From Chitinophaga sancti (GTDB lineage Bacteria > Bacteroidota > Bacteroidia > Chitinophagales > Chitinophagaceae), in assembly GCF_034424315.1 (NCBI RefSeq), contig NZ_CP139972.1:4836001-4900000 (forward strand): a stretch of 64,000 nucleotides of DNA. Direction: 5' to 3'. Below are positions 15,881-24,468 of this stretch, one piece after another (positions within the stretch are counted from its first letter, which is position 1; every line of letters starts with the position of its first letter). Under the pieces are notes generated by a model. That model saw nothing but the letters and a program-made list of their open reading frames with translations. It was not told the origin of the DNA and ran no database searches. A program made the position numbers and the translations under genes.

Positions 15881-18061
15881 ATGTTTAAACGCTTTCCGCA
15901 TTACAGTCAGTTGGACGAAATGGATTGCGGGCCAACCTGTTTAAAGATTATTGGAAAGTACTATGGTAAGCAATTTAACATAGAATACCTGCGCGCGCTC
16001 ACGTTCACATCAAGAGAGGGCAGCTCTTTACTGCATGTCAGCGAAGCGGCACAGCAACTGGGATTTAAAACCATCGGCGCAAAAATAAGCTATGAAGACC
16101 TGGCAAATTTACCTGTTTTGCCAGCAATCTGTTTTTGGGATAAGAAACACTTTGTGGTGGTCTATAAAATAAAAGGCGATCATGTGTATGTTTCTAACCC
16201 GGCAAACGGACTGGTCAGGTATAAGAAGGAGACGTTTTTGTCGCACTGGCTACAAGCTGACGGCAAAGGGATAGCCCTTATGCTGGAGCCAACACCGGTA
16301 TTCGGGCAAATGCCTGATCATAGCAAAGAAAAGAAGCTGGGCTTTACGCTGGTGAAGCAGCATATGATGCGCTATAAAAAAATCATTTCCCGGATTGTGG
16401 CAGGTCTTTTTGCCGCCAGCCTGTTGCAGCTTATGCTGCCTTTCCTTACACAGAATATTGTAGACACCGGCATACGCCAGCACAATTATCACCTGCTGTA
16501 TCTTATACTCGCTGCGCAACTATGCATATTTCTCGGGCGGACAGTCATTGAAATGGTACGTAGTTATTTACTCTTACACCTGAGTGTCCGCATCGATATC
16601 GGTTTACTGGCCGATTTCTTTATTAAGCTGATGAAGCTGCCGATCTCATATTATGACCAACGGAAGAATGGTGATGTCATGCAGCGTATCATAGACCATA
16701 ACAGGTTGGACAATTTCATTACCTCTGGTGTCCTCTCAGTTCTTTTCTCGGTTATCAACCTGCTCGTATTTGTCACCGTACTTGGATTTTACAACCTTAA
16801 AATATTCTCTATTTTTCTTGTTGGCAGCGTGCTTTATTTTATATGGATCAGGTCTTTTTCCAGGCGCAGGGCATATCTTGACTCCCGTCGGTTCGAATGG
16901 CTCTCCACGATTACTGAAAAGAATCTTGAGATACTCAATGGCATGCAGGAATTAAAACTGGGGAATGCAGAAAGAAAAAAACGGTGGGAATGGGAACGCC
17001 TGCAGGTCAATCAATTCAATATCAATCTTGCATCATTGCGCCTGAAGCAACTTCAAATAGATGGAGCGGCAGTGATCAATGAACTGAAGAATATCCTGAT
17101 GACGTTTATGGCTGCGCAATTGGTCATGGATGGAGAGATCAGCCTGGGCGTGATGTTGTCTGTCAGCTTTATCACAGGACAGCTCAATGGCCCCATGCTG
17201 ATTATTACCCAGTTTTTGCAGGACTACCAGGATGCACGGCTTAGTCTTGACAGGATAAACGATGTGCACCAGTTGAAAGAAGAGGAGACCTTACATCCTG
17301 TGAAGCATGTTCCATTATATAGTGATCTGCTATTAGAAAATGTTTCCTTCAAATACAGCCGGGCGGCCAATGCACCATTTGTGTTAAAAGACCTTGACCT
17401 CGTGATTCCTCACCAGAAGATCACAGCAATAGTAGGAACGAGTGGCAGTGGTAAAACAACCCTTATGAAACTGCTGTTGAAATTTTACCTGCCTGATTCG
17501 GGGAGTGTTTCACTAGGTGATGTTCCGCTGGAAACGATTCCCCATCAGCGCTGGCGGGAACAATGCGGGGTAGTGATGCAGGATGGTTATATATTCAATG
17601 ACACCATTGCGGGGAATATCGCGTTAAGCACTGATGAGGTGGATATGGATAGGTTAATAGAAGCCTGCAAAATTGCTAATATCTATGATTTTATAACGGG
17701 TCTTCCATTACATTTCAATACGCCTATTGGCAATACCGGGGTAGGTTTAAGTATGGGCCAGAAACAGCGGATACTGATTGCAAGGGCTGTTTATAAACAG
17801 CCGTCCTTCCTGTTTTTTGATGAGGCAACAAGTGCATTGGATGCCAATAATGAAAAGGCTATTATGCAGCACCTGCAACAATTTTTTGCCGGCAGAACGG
17901 TGGTGATCATTGCACATAGGCTAAGCACGGTATACAATGCCGATCAGATCATTGTGCTTGAAAAAGGGCAGATTGTAGAGTATGGAAACCATGAACTGCT
18001 GGTGCAGAAAAAAGGTAATTATTTTAATCTTATCAGAAATCAATTGGAACTGGGAAAATGA
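15881..18061 (+). CDS. C39 peptidase-ABC exporter (PCAT)
   Basis: The 726-aa exporter has an N-terminal C39 peptidase (about residues 1-135), six transmembrane helices and a C-terminal ATPase. The peptidase has Gln10, Cys16 in DEMDCGPTC and His90 in KKHFVVVY. The usual catalytic Asp of the DPA motif is Asn106 (VSNPANG). The ATPase has a Walker A (GTSGSGKTT) and FFDEATSALD, with a signature reading LSMGQ instead of LSGGQ. It should cut the precursor after Gly-Gly and export the core. The start lies 18 bp after the barrel gene and the stop overlaps the next start. Confidence 0.9.
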   Translation: MFKRFPHYSQLDEMDCGPTCLKIIGKYYGKQFNIEYLRALTFTSREGSSLLHVSEAAQQLGFKTIGAKISYEDLANLPVLPAICFWDKKHFVVVYKIKGDHVYVSNPANGLVRYKKETFLSHWLQADGKGIALMLEPTPVFGQMPDHSKEKKLGFTLVKQHMMRYKKIISRIVAGLFAASLLQLMLPFLTQNIVDTGIRQHNYHLLYLILAAQLCIFLGRTVIEMVRSYLLLHLSVRIDIGLLADFFIKLMKLPISYYDQRKNGDVMQRIIDHNRLDNFITSGVLSVLFSVINLLVFVTVLGFYNLKIFSIFLVGSVLYFIWIRSFSRRRAYLDSRRFEWLSTITEKNLEILNGMQELKLGNAERKKRWEWERLQVNQFNINLASLRLKQLQIDGAAVINELKNILMTFMAAQLVMDGEISLGVMLSVSFITGQLNGPMLIITQFLQDYQDARLSLDRINDVHQLKEEETLHPVKHVPLYSDLLLENVSFKYSRAANAPFVLKDLDLVIPHQKITAIVGTSGSGKTTLMKLLLKFYLPDSGSVSLGDVPLETIPHQRWREQCGVVMQDGYIFNDTIAGNIALSTDEVDMDRLIEACKIANIYDFITGLPLHFNTPIGNTGVGLSMGQKQRILIARAVYKQPSFLFFDEATSALDANNEKAIMQHLQQFFAGRTVVIIAHRLSTVYNADQIIVLEKGQIVEYGNHELLVQKKGNYFNLIRNQLELGK

Positions 18062-18492
18062 TAGAACCTCATTGTAAAGAAGTGGAGCAGATGCTGGAGA
18101 GTCCACCCAGAGATGTATATCGCTGGGGGAACAGTATCCTTTTTATTTTCGCTGCGATTGTATGCGCGGTCGTTTTGCTGTTGAAATTCCCTGTTACCGT
18201 GGATGTGCCGGTAACGCTGCATTTTGATGCAAAGCAGCATAAATGGATCAATATTACGCCTTTACCGGGAAAACGAATTCCTGGAGAGACGGTGATTCTT
18301 TCATTGGATGGGTATCCAGTGGAAAAGAATGGCTTTGTTAGTAGTAGGCTCAATGCTAATGGGGAGTTGGAATTAACGGATCTTTTAACGGAGAAAGGAG
18401 TGAGGGTACAGGCAGAAGGGAATGTGAGCGGGAATGCGATGGTTATTATAGGTTATCAATCGCTGGTGGCGAAGGTGGTGGGGAAGAGGTGA
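18058..18492 (+). CDS. Very short HlyD-like membrane-anchored protein
   Basis: This 144-aa protein overlaps the exporter stop (ATGA at 18058-18061). Residues 1-45 match the start of Bacteroidota HlyD adaptor proteins: a PPRDVYRWGNSILF segment followed by one membrane helix. The rest (about 100 residues) is a beta-rich periplasmic domain. The long coiled-coil and lipoyl parts of a normal adaptor of 400 or more residues are absent, so it cannot span to the outer membrane. It may cap or stabilise the exporter, or act in immunity. Its coupling to the exporter supports a joint role. Confidence 0.7.
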   Translation: MIEPHCKEVEQMLESPPRDVYRWGNSILFIFAAIVCAVVLLLKFPVTVDVPVTLHFDAKQHKWINITPLPGKRIPGETVILSLDGYPVEKNGFVSSRLNANGELELTDLLTEKGVRVQAEGNVSGNAMVIIGYQSLVAKVVGKR

Positions 18493-18675
18493 TGGGGGAA
18501 TGCTGCCAGGTTAACAAATCCCTTTTCCCGACAGGATTTTTCAATATCATCAGCATTGATATATGGTCCTGTTGTTACAAACTTCTGGATTTCTTTTTAC
18601 AAGCAATTAAAACTTTTGTTTTTTCATTTCCGATTGAATAACTTTAGTTAATTCATAACCCTAAACCCTTTTGCT

Positions 18676-20346
18676 ATGGCTAATTCCGCCAACTTCCCTT
18701 CGTTTGTAACCGGAAATATTTACCCCAGCATTCCAAATACACAATTTCCTGAGCAGGCATTTCCTGAGTTTGATCCATCTAAAAAACCAGTAGGTGTTGC
18801 ACTATCGGGGGGTGGCCCGAGAGCAATGAGTTGTGCAATGGGGCAAATGCGTGGATTGCTCGACAGTTTTATCGCGGATGCTATCGGGGCGATTTCCTGC
18901 GTATCCGGTGGCTCCTGGTTTGGTACCCCATTTAGCTTTGCACCTGCTACTTTCAGTGATGCGATATTACTCGGTACTCAAATACCACCCGCACAGTTGA
19001 CTATACAGAATTTACAAAACCTGGATGCACGCAATATCTGCTTCCCGCTCACTATCATGGAAAACGTTGCCATTGGAAGTGTATTAGCTTACCAGCACGA
19101 AATAAATGATGTGCCTTGGAACAAGCTCTGGAGCCGTATGTTGAATGCTTTTTTCCTCGATTCACTTTTGGTAGGCGATGACCAAACCTTTTTTACACTC
19201 AACACTCAAACGCTTAATAATTTACTTGTCCAGAACCAATCTTTAACACATAGCAATTTCTATTTGCTCCGTAACAACCGACCTTTTTACATTGCAGGTG
19301 GCACTCAAAACTATCCCACTGGCATTGACCTGGTCATGCGTCATATGGAATATACGGCTATGTATGCAGGCACACCACAACAATGTGGCACCATAGGTCC
19401 TGATGGAGAACATTACGGATATGGCTACGTTGATAACATATTATTTGACACATTGCACCCTAAAATGATCAGCGCAAATTCAGCCGCTGCTTATTTAAAC
19501 CCCAATCCTTACAACTATAAACAAATGCCCTTTCTTTTATGCGATCAAATGGGGAGTAGTAGCTCGGCTCCCGGCAGCTATCTTGATTTTTTCAGCCAAC
19601 AAGACTGGTTCCCCAGGTTTAATTATTGGTCGCCCAACTATACGGGAAAGGAAAGCACAGAATTTTACAGTTTTACCGACGGAGGCGACCTGGAGAATAC
19701 CGGTATCATACCTTTATTACGCCGACAGTTTAAATTGATCATAGCCTGTATAAATACCTCCCTCCCCTTAAAAGATATCAACTATAACGACGATAATTAT
19801 GTCAATGGCATTGATGCACAGATAAGCCGTCTATTTGGAAGACAACCTAATCCTCCCGGTATTATCCCCGACATTCAGGTGTTCAATGATGATGGGAAAT
19901 TTGATGCATTGACCCATGCTTTCCTTTCGAAAAAAAAGAATGGTCAGCCACTGCTTTATTCAGACACCTATACTATTTATCCAAACAACTATTTTGGCGT
20001 TCCGGCTTATCCAAACGGTGAAGATGTACTGGTGCTCTGGATTTATAATGATATGAACAAAGAATGGTATAACCAGTTGCCGCTGCCAATAAAGTCGCTA
20101 CTAACCAGTACTGCCCCCGATAACTATATGGCCAATTTTCCAAACCTGGCTACGGTATTTCAAAACAAAACAAAAATATTTGGTGAATGGGTGCCGGAAG
20201 TACTATTGTACACGCCTGAACAAATAAACCTGCTTGCGAATATGCAGTATTATAACATCATGGGCGATACATCGATAAATTTACTTACAGACTTAATGAA
20301 ATCGATAAACCCAACTGGCACTGCTCCTCAATCAATTAGCCATTAA
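18676..20346 (+). CDS. cPLA2/patatin-like lysophospholipase
   Basis: The 556-aa protein has the oxyanion glycine stretch VGVALSGGGPRAM (residues 37-49), a nucleophile-serine motif SCVSGGSW soon after, and the catalytic Asp in YSFTDGGDLENTGI. This is the Ser-Asp dyad arrangement of the cPLA2/patatin superfamily. There is no signal peptide, so it is cytosolic or exported by another route. It sits 180 bp after the peptide cluster with its own leader region. Whether it belongs to the cluster (self-protection, toxin) or is independent is unclear. It would hydrolyse phospholipid or lysophospholipid acyl esters. Confidence 0.75.
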   Translation: MANSANFPSFVTGNIYPSIPNTQFPEQAFPEFDPSKKPVGVALSGGGPRAMSCAMGQMRGLLDSFIADAIGAISCVSGGSWFGTPFSFAPATFSDAILLGTQIPPAQLTIQNLQNLDARNICFPLTIMENVAIGSVLAYQHEINDVPWNKLWSRMLNAFFLDSLLVGDDQTFFTLNTQTLNNLLVQNQSLTHSNFYLLRNNRPFYIAGGTQNYPTGIDLVMRHMEYTAMYAGTPQQCGTIGPDGEHYGYGYVDNILFDTLHPKMISANSAAAYLNPNPYNYKQMPFLLCDQMGSSSSAPGSYLDFFSQQDWFPRFNYWSPNYTGKESTEFYSFTDGGDLENTGIIPLLRRQFKLIIACINTSLPLKDINYNDDNYVNGIDAQISRLFGRQPNPPGIIPDIQVFNDDGKFDALTHAFLSKKKNGQPLLYSDTYTIYPNNYFGVPAYPNGEDVLVLWIYNDMNKEWYNQLPLPIKSLLTSTAPDNYMANFPNLATVFQNKTKIFGEWVPEVLLYTPEQINLLANMQYYNIMGDTSINLLTDLMKSINPTGTAPQSISH

Positions 20347-20867
20347 ATAATAAGGAATTATTATGTCCTTATCGCAGAAGCAGTAACACAGAAATCTTAT
20401 TATTAGGACTTGTGAAAGAACTAAGACAAGATTTGGGATCATCATCGACAAAGGAAATAAGCCGCTTGACAATGGAGATCCTTTCAGATAGCGGTGTACT
20501 GTATCCAGGTAGATATTATCTTATCAGGCGTAAAGATTTAAAGTCGCCAGTGAATCCGCCTTAGATAGTTAACCGCAGTTGAGAGTAAAGTTTTCTACCA
20601 GTCAGCAGCGAATGATGCTAGTTGAAGATTTCGCTAATCAATATGTAAACTATCAAGACATCATATACCAAAATTGAAGAGCCTTCAAGTCGACCGATTG
20701 AAGGTTCTTCAATTAGGTCATCTATATTTTTTGCGGCTATTTCAGCCTATTTGTACCTTCTGGCTATTTCGCCGGCATAGGTACAGGTACAATGCTGATT
20801 GCGCCCGATGTGTCATTTAATAAGTAAGGGCATAGCGTTTTTCATATACCACTCTTATTCATCGGAT
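20347..20867. other. Gene-poor stretch with a possible remnant frame
   Basis: A frame from a GTG at 20412 to a stop at 20564 encodes about 50 codons (LVKELRQDLG, LSDSGVLYPGRYYLIRRK). It looks protein-like but has no clear start and no known family, so it is probably a relic. The rest is non-coding apart from the hairpin at 20673-20712. Confidence 0.3.
20673..20712. terminator. Hairpin terminator
   Basis: TTGAAGAGCCTTCAA (20673-20687) pairs with TTGAAGGTTCTTCAA (20698-20712), with one G-T pair. A T-run follows at about 20727-20733. It can end transcripts coming from the lipase side. Confidence 0.55.
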
Positions 20868-21191
20868 TTATTTTGAGGTGTCTTTATAAATATCCATCAC
20901 TACCGGGAGGCCGGTTACTATACCTTTCACACCTGCAACAGTCAAAGTTACCATCAATGCGTCGATAACTTCAGGTTTAGTCGCCCCCTTTTCTTTTGCC
21001 ATCAAGATATGGAATGATAGCGCCTGGCTATCACCCTGAACAGCCTTCAATGCAATGTATATTAACTGTTTTGTTTTTTCATCCAAGCCATTTGATTTTA
21101 CTATTGCCTGAATTAGTGTATTAAAAGCATCTGCTATTTCTGGCGCTTCCTTTTTGAATAAGTCCATTGAATTGTATGCTTTGTTTTCCAT
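20868..21191 (-). CDS. Carboxymuconolactone decarboxylase-like protein lacking the redox cysteines
   Basis: The protein starts at the ATG at 21191 (MENKAYNSMD), preceded by AT-rich leader. The longer frame to 21245 adds an unlikely basic start. The 107-aa product has the AhpD/CMD fold pattern (LIYIALKAVQGDSQALSFHILMAKEKGATKPEVIDALMV). The usual CxxC before the His is replaced by Asp-Ser and Leu-Ser, so peroxidase-like redox chemistry is not expected. The fold can support other roles. It stands alone in an accessory stretch. Confidence 0.7.
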   Translation of the reverse strand: MENKAYNSMDLFKKEAPEIADAFNTLIQAIVKSNGLDEKTKQLIYIALKAVQGDSQALSFHILMAKEKGATKPEVIDALMVTLTVAGVKGIVTGLPVVMDIYKDTSK

Positions 21192-21424
21192 AATTTTTAA
21201 GGATTTTATAGCCCAAATATAATTGTCTTTACAGCGCCGGTCCATGATTAGAATCAGTTATTAGGTAGAGCATAGATGAGAACCAAAGGGCAGGGTATGG
21301 AAAGGAAATAGTGAAGAAATTATCAATCTCGTTGATAGAAGCTTTTGGCAAAGGCTAGGATGATAAAACAGTAAGACATTGCCTCCGCTGTGCAGAGATT
21401 TATACCTTCATTGGCTGGCAAAAT

Positions 21425-21758
21425 ATGAACATTGACTCAGAGGAAGAAGTAGTAGTTTCAAAAAACATCAGGATTAGGAAAAAGCATTATACCCATGAAT
21501 TCGATGTTTACGAAGGCAGGGATATTACATCGGGTTGGAATAGCGTGTAAGAATACAAATACGCCAATTGAAAAGGGGCAGGTACAGGAACTTGAGTCTA
21601 AGATAAGGGATTTGCAAAATGTGATCGGGGTAATTGTATCTGTAAATGGATTTCAACAGGGAGCCGAGGCATATGCAGAAGACAAAGGTATCATTGCATT
21701 ACATCTAAAAGATTTACCGAACCATGAATTTACTAAAACGGTCATGATTCATTTGTAA
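21425..21758 (+). pseudogene. Mrr-like restriction endonuclease domain, frameshifted
   Basis: The frame from 21425 encodes the start of an Mrr/REase-like domain (VVVSKNIRIRKKHYTHEFDVY). It then loses homology, which resumes one frame over near 21515 (GILHRVGIACKNTNTPIEKGQVQELESK, IGVIVSVNGFQQGAEAYA). These are the conserved strands of the D-x-E-x-K nuclease fold. The expected Glu before Cys-Lys is Ala here. With a frameshift and a missing catalytic residue this is a dead 3' relic. Any N-terminal targeting domain is gone. Confidence 0.65.
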
Positions 21759-22069
21759 TGCACAAGTTTTAATACTTTACAGTCACTTTTTTTAATTTCG
21801 ATATAAGCCGTTCCTCCTTTAGTGTAACCGTTTAATGTTCCCTTGACAACCCAGACGCTAGAATCCCGCAAAGTTACTACGAATGGTTTTTCCTTATAGA
21901 TCAGTTTCCCGTAATGAGCAAACCAGATATCTTCAGCTATTTTTCTTGCAGTTTTTTCATCTGGTACTACATCGAAATGTTCATAGTCATTTTGTGTTTT
22001 ATTTGAGTAGACATTATAAGTAATGATCACTGAAGTAATTAAAATAATTGCTAAAAATATCTTCTTCAT
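21749..22069 (-). CDS. YbbC/YhhH-type (NTF2-fold) immunity-like protein
   Basis: I place the start at 22069 (MKKIFLAI), inside a longer artefactual frame. The 106-aa protein has an N-terminal hydrophobic export or anchor segment (residues 4-20). Its periplasmic domain carries the hallmarks of the YbbC/YhhH family: DEKTARKIAEDIWFAHYGK, KPFVVTL, VWVVKGTL, GGTAYIEIKKSDCKVLK. Members occur as immunity proteins beside Rhs and other polymorphic toxins. No toxin gene is visible nearby, so this is an orphan, possibly protecting against toxins of neighbours. Confidence 0.75.
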   Translation of the reverse strand: MKKIFLAIILITSVIITYNVYSNKTQNDYEHFDVVPDEKTARKIAEDIWFAHYGKLIYKEKPFVVTLRDSSVWVVKGTLNGYTKGGTAYIEIKKSDCKVLKLVHYK

Positions 22070-22136
22070 TTGATTAATTGTAAATGGTAAATATCCTAAT
22101 AAGGAACGGAATCTTATTTCTACCAAACGGGAAAAA

Positions 22137-22208
22137 TGCGCCGGAAGTATTTCGAACCCTGAAGAAGCAATAAAACAAGCCATACCTCTTTCCAGCAAAT
22201 CATTGTAA
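22137..22208 (+). pseudogene. Fragment of a large serine recombinase
   Basis: These 23 codons read SISNPEEAIKQAIPLSSK before a stop, closely matching SISNPEEAIKNALILSSK in the C-terminal part of the recombinase at 5114-6757. DNA similarity is also clear. It is the scar of a second, related integrated element. Confidence 0.65.
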
Positions 22209-22447
22209 ACACTGAGGATTCTGGCTTTTAACAGAGATAGATTTTTATTAATCTCCTGTACTTCTTGTTTATTTCCCTTTACCTGATATTTCCTGCTATC
22301 CCATGACATTTTCTCTATAAATAAGCCTGTATTATGATTGAGCCTATTGCCCTCATGGGTGATCCTAACAAATATGGGTATCTGTCCTTTAGAGGTTATC
22401 CTCGACTTATACAGAAAATAGGAAATAAAAATTCTATTCGCTTCCAT
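22184..22447 (-). pseudogene. N-terminal fragment of a tyrosine recombinase
   Basis: About 88 residues match the arm-DNA-binding N-terminus of Bacteroidota tyrosine integrases (YFLYKSRITSKGQIPIFVRIT, GLFIEKMSWDSRKYQVKG, INKNLSLLKARI). The frame then runs antisense through the serine-recombinase scrap. The SAM-like and catalytic domains (Arg, His-x-x-Arg, Tyr) are missing, so it is inactive. The junction shows two mobile elements recombined or were deleted against each other here. Confidence 0.65.
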
Positions 22448-22648
22448 TTTTCAAAAGATGTGTTAGTTCCCTTTCTGAAAAAATGGCCTAAAGCAGCCGA
22501 TATGTATTTGATTGGTTCATAAGTTAATAGGTCATGTTTTTATGCTACCTCCCAAAAAATGTACTGCTACCTTCTGTGCTACCTCGTAAAATAAGACACA
22601 CTAAAAACAAGATAAACAGTAAATATCCTCAAACCCTCAACAGCACAA

Positions 22649-22710
22649 AACTTCCCTAAAACAAAAATGCCCATAGAATTTAATCTATGAGCATTCTAAA
22701 ATTTCGGCGG
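22649..22710. repeat. Left 62-bp direct repeat (attachment-site-like)
   Basis: The 62 bp match 25322-25383 at all but two positions. That second copy contains the terminator and last bases of tRNA-Ser. A weaker trace of the tRNA T-arm follows the left copy (GAGGGA, then TTCGAACC, around 22715-22733). This is the expected footprint of an element integrated at the tRNA-Ser 3' end. Confidence 0.8.
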
Positions 22711-23056
22711 GGCGGAGGGAACAAATTTCGAACCAGTTTACGGATGATTTATCTAAAATCCACTCTTTTGTTAGAGATATTCATTACGAAATGAATTATT
22801 GATAATTCTTTAATACTCCACCTCCTTATTATATTTTTGAGTTGCGCTTTATTAAATATTAAGTGTGCAAATACGAACCTGCAGAATCATACTCAAGCTG
22901 TCCAGAAAGGAGGGTTAAACATTTGATTTGTTAATCAGCCATCAATAAAATAACTTCATAAAGTGAATTAAGAGAAGATGATTTGTAGCGTTGTAAATCA
23001 CTGTCCTACATTATCATATTTGCCAAAAAAGAATCTAATTAACGCTATCATTCTAA
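22711..23056. other. Non-coding stretch at the left end of the tRNA-Ser island
   Basis: AT-rich sequence without a gene. Positions 22736-22759 recur at 24235-24258 (21 of 24 identical). The stretch presumably contains the promoter of the RhuM gene. Confidence 0.4.
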
Positions 23057-24100
23057 ATGGAAAACGAAAATTCATTTCAATATAACGACATTATTTTCTA
23101 CAGTACACCTGCAGGAGATATAAAAGTAGAAGTAATATTTAATGATGAAACATTTTGGCTTACTCAAAAGCGGATGGCCGAATTATTTGCGGTAGAAGTG
23201 CCTGCCATTAGTAAGCATTTAAATAACATATATGAGTCGGGAGAGCTGGATAAAGGTTCAACTATTTCCATTTTGGAAACAGTTCAACAGGAAGGGGGAA
23301 GGAAGATAAAACGGAAATTGGAATTTTACAATCTAGATGCAATAATAGCTGTTGGCTACAGGGTAAATTCAATGCAGGCCACTCAATTTAGAATTTGGGC
23401 AACCAGGAACTTGAGAGAATTTATTGTTAAGGGGTTTGTGTTAGATGATGAACGTTTGAAACAAGGGAAGTCATTTGGCAAAGATTATTTTGACGAACTA
23501 TTAGAACGTATTCGTGAGATACGGGCAAGTGAACGTAGATTTTATCTCAAAATAACCGATATATATGAACAGTGCAGTATCGACTATAGCAAAGATTCAG
23601 AAATAACACAAGCCTTTTTCAAAACGGTACAGAATAAATTACATTGGGCTATTACAGGTAAAACGGCTGCTCAAATTATTGCAGAGCGGGCTAATGCTGA
23701 CAAGCCCAACATGGGGTTGCAAACATGGAAAAATGCACCATCTGGTAAAGTACTTAAAACAGATATTAGTGTCGCGAAGAATTATCTAATTGAAAAGGAA
23801 ATAAAAGAACTGGAACGTATTGTAACTATGTATCTTGACTTTGCTGAATTACAAGCGTCGAGGCACATTTCTATGAAAATGGCAGATTGGATAAGCCGGT
23901 TAGATGCCTTTCTGCAATTTAACGAATATCAGATACTAAAAGATGCTGGTACAGTAAGCCATGCAGTCGCTATTAAATTAGCCAGTGAAGAATATCAAAA
24001 GTTCAGGATAACCCAGGATGAAAATTTTGAGAGCGATTTTGATAAAGAAATATTAAAGATTACAACATCGTCCGCTAAAAGACGAAAAGAGAATTCCTGA
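23057..24100 (+). CDS. RhuM-family protein
   Basis: The 347-aa protein matches the RhuM (virulence-associated) family: the N-terminal IIFYSTPAGDIKVEVIFNDETFWLTQKRMAELFAV, LYNLDA-like EFYNLDAIIAVGYRVNS, then a helical C-terminus with ITGKTAAQIIAERA and LDFAELQA. The N-terminus has a KilA/Bro-like DNA-binding look. The molecular role is not known; such genes are frequent cargo on genomic islands. It lies between two 62-bp tRNA-associated repeats, so it is very likely horizontally acquired. The full length is intact. Confidence 0.85.
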   Translation: MENENSFQYNDIIFYSTPAGDIKVEVIFNDETFWLTQKRMAELFAVEVPAISKHLNNIYESGELDKGSTISILETVQQEGGRKIKRKLEFYNLDAIIAVGYRVNSMQATQFRIWATRNLREFIVKGFVLDDERLKQGKSFGKDYFDELLERIREIRASERRFYLKITDIYEQCSIDYSKDSEITQAFFKTVQNKLHWAITGKTAAQIIAERANADKPNMGLQTWKNAPSGKVLKTDISVAKNYLIEKEIKELERIVTMYLDFAELQASRHISMKMADWISRLDAFLQFNEYQILKDAGTVSHAVAIKLASEEYQKFRITQDENFESDFDKEILKITTSSAKRRKENS

Positions 24101-24234
24101 TCAACGTTTTGCCTGTTAAGTTTTATTAACAATCATAAATATTAGTGTTAGCTTCAAGTTTTTCAAATTACCCAAAACGCTCCAAATCTTTCAACTTGAA
24201 TGCTTTTAAGCTATTGGGACCAATCTTAAAATCG

Positions 24235-24258
24235 GGTTACGGATAATTTATTTAAAAT
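24235..24258. repeat. Second copy of a 24-bp sequence from the island edge
   Basis: GGTTACGGATAATTTATTT and the next few bases match 22736-22759 at 21 of 24 positions in the same orientation. Weaker similarity extends about 20 bp upstream. It brackets the RhuM gene. Confidence 0.45.
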
Positions 24259-24468
24259 GGTAATGATAATGCGTTTGAAATGAATAAACCTTTCCACTTT
24301 TGATCAGGTGTTTTATACGGAATCATAGAAAATTGTATCAAAAAATACCGGAAAAATCCCCTCTTTAAAACTAATAGTACTCCCATAACTTTGTTATTGA
24401 ATCGGTCACACCATGAATTTAATCTTATGGAAGATGACCATATAATTACTTACAATTCACTAATGATT

